Shown here piece by piece: positions 15,481 through 16,521 of a stretch of 16,521 nt of DNA. The notes below the pieces were generated by a model that saw nothing but the letters and a program-made list of their open reading frames with translations, searched no databases and had not been told where the DNA came from. The first letter of the stretch is position 1, and each line of letters begins with the position of its first letter. The DNA lies in assembly GCA_001247695.2 (NCBI GenBank), contig LGRX02025848.1:1-16521 (forward strand). The letters run 5' to 3'. The position numbers were made by a program, and so were the translations under genes. The stretch comes from Cymbomonas tetramitiformis. Its lineage: Eukaryota > Chlorophyta > Pyramimonadophyceae > Pyramimonadales > Pyramimonadaceae.

Positions 15481-16143
15481 AGAGGTATATCAAACCAATC
15501 AGATGGTGATGGAGAATGCCATTCAATTATTATGTTATGTGAAAAATGGTTTGATAGAAAATCAGAATGAGATTACTCATCGAATCAAGTGCTTTCGAGG
15601 TAACAATGTCAATATGAACACCGATTCTCTCTACGTCATACCGGCAACATGCCTGACGCTTTTGAATGTGGCGAATGCCAGATGATGTCAAATGCCAATG
15701 TCAGTTCACTATGATTCAATATGCAGTTTTTGGGTTGCAGCCCACATACATTGTTGGTTCAGGATCACAATAGAGTGCCTAACTTTAGACAATGTTTCTG
15801 GATAATGATTGTCATAATGAACAACGAAACTAGTGATGGTATGGAAGCTAATAGAGAGTCAATCAAGAATATGAATATCATTTCTCTACTGTCGTAAAAG
15901 GCTCACAGATTTAGTGTCTGCAATGACAACAATTTGCTACGAGCTGTATTTCCGTACTTGATGAATGGCTGGTATGTCATTTCATTGTGACTAGAACATG
16001 GCATCGCCTAGTGATATGTGTATATATGAATCTTATTCAGTACATGATCACTTATCTCAATGGTACCCATTTTATTTTTGGGCATACACTATTCAGAGAC
16101 TTGTCATGGTAAAGAAGTATGAATGACGAATGTGTCATTCATG
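15481..16143. other. AT-rich sequence without supportable genes
   Basis: The longest frame (15503-15685, 60 codons, plus strand) has no recognised motif and sits in AT-rich DNA of different composition from the coding regions. I regard it as chance. Nothing else was seen. Confidence 0.5.
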
Positions 16144-16330
16144 CATTCAGGACCTTCGAGAAGCATTCAGACCCGATTACCATTCAGGACCTTCGAGAAG
16201 CATTCAGGACCTCCGATCACAATTCGGGACCTCCGATTACACTTCAGGACCTTCGATAAGCATCTAGGACCTCCGATTACAACTCAGGACCTTCGATAAG
16301 CATTTAGGACCTCCCATTTCAATTCAGACG
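16144..16330. repeat. ~20-bp tandem repeat array
   Basis: About nine degenerate units of two alternating kinds: CATTCAGGACCTTCGAGAAG and ATTCAGGACCTCCGATTACA. The period is 19-21 bp. The two-type alternation implies that a ~40-bp dimer was amplified. It is not a CRISPR array: there are no spacers, and the variation is spread through the unit. Confidence 0.85.
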
Positions 16331-16424
16331 ATTCCATTAATGCATCCCGCAAAGAATGGATCTACCCCAACCCCAAGGAATGCACACAATTTTTATGTTC
16401 CACATGCCTCGAGGGACAAACAAG

Positions 16425-16521
16425 GGCGCAGGGGGAAAGGGGGGTGAGGGGGACCCATATTACGACCCATCAAAGGGGTCTCGTAATAGGGTCTCAGAGG
16501 GACCATAAGGGGGGGGGGGGG
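16425..16521 (+). repeat. G-rich tract ending in 13 consecutive G
   Basis: Runs of five or six G (AGGGGGAAAGGGGGGTGAGGGGG, about 16431-16452) could form a G-quadruplex. The window then ends in an uninterrupted run of 13 G (16509-16521). The final homopolymer may be genuine or may mark an assembly edge. Confidence 0.6.
16452..16493. repeat. Imperfect 17/18-bp inverted repeat near the window end
   Basis: GACCCATATTACGACCC (16452-16468) faces GGGTCTCGTAATAGGGTC (16476-16493), nearly perfectly complementary with small indels and a 7-base spacer. Its proximity to G-rich runs suggests a transposon end or a structured GC-rich repeat. Confidence 0.65.

Noticed and set aside
15503..15685. 60-codon frame in the AT-rich right flank
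   Set aside because: Isolated, with no motif, and of a length expected by chance.
16144..16330. CRISPR-like array
   Set aside because: Repeats abut each other without unique spacers and the context is eukaryotic.

Overview
The window looks like eukaryotic nuclear DNA, most probably from an alga or another plant-lineage protist. The grounds are consensus GT...AG introns whose phases join neighbouring reading frames, no bacterial operon or ribosome-binding-site layout, abundant mini- and satellite repeats, and a multi-exon transposase of the CACTA/TNP2 kind. I cannot name the species. The last bases are a 13-G run, which may mark a contig edge.

Layout. (1) 1-775: mostly non-coding, with splice-like signals and a perfect 12-bp hairpin. 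(2) 799-2002: a nearly identical ~480-bp segment present twice, bounded by a 38-bp minisatellite; on the minus strand each copy carries an exon-like piece resembling the linker region after the Argonaute N domain. (3) 2126-4400: a composite satellite of three unit types (127, 124 and 100 bp) in two blocks, separated by a 130-bp unique island. (4) 4604-5722: an intact, intronless protein kinase gene. (5) 5871/5962-7245: a gene with a C-terminal isochorismatase-like domain and a novel N-terminal half, probably with one small 5' intron. (6) 7246-7824: AT-rich intergenic sequence with a duplicated ~41-bp motif. (7) 7825-14506: a CACTA-superfamily-like DNA transposon with two coding regions. The first (7825/8158-10318) encodes an unknown protein with a 42-residue Ser-Pro-Arg-rich tandem repeat. 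The second (about 10776-14506) is a four-exon TNP2-type transposase whose three internal introns are phase-consistent. (8) 14691-15045: 83-bp CCAAT-containing tandem repeats that may be the subterminal repeats of the element. (9) 15046-16521: AT-rich sequence with an 11-bp TTTAGGG-like repeat, a 20-bp repeat array and a terminal inverted repeat next to the G tract.

The kinase and the hydrolase look like ordinary host genes (a viral origin cannot be excluded from sequence alone). They sit between a satellite array and a transposon. The strongest identifications are the kinase, the isochorismatase-like domain and the transposase; the Argonaute-like fragment is tentative.
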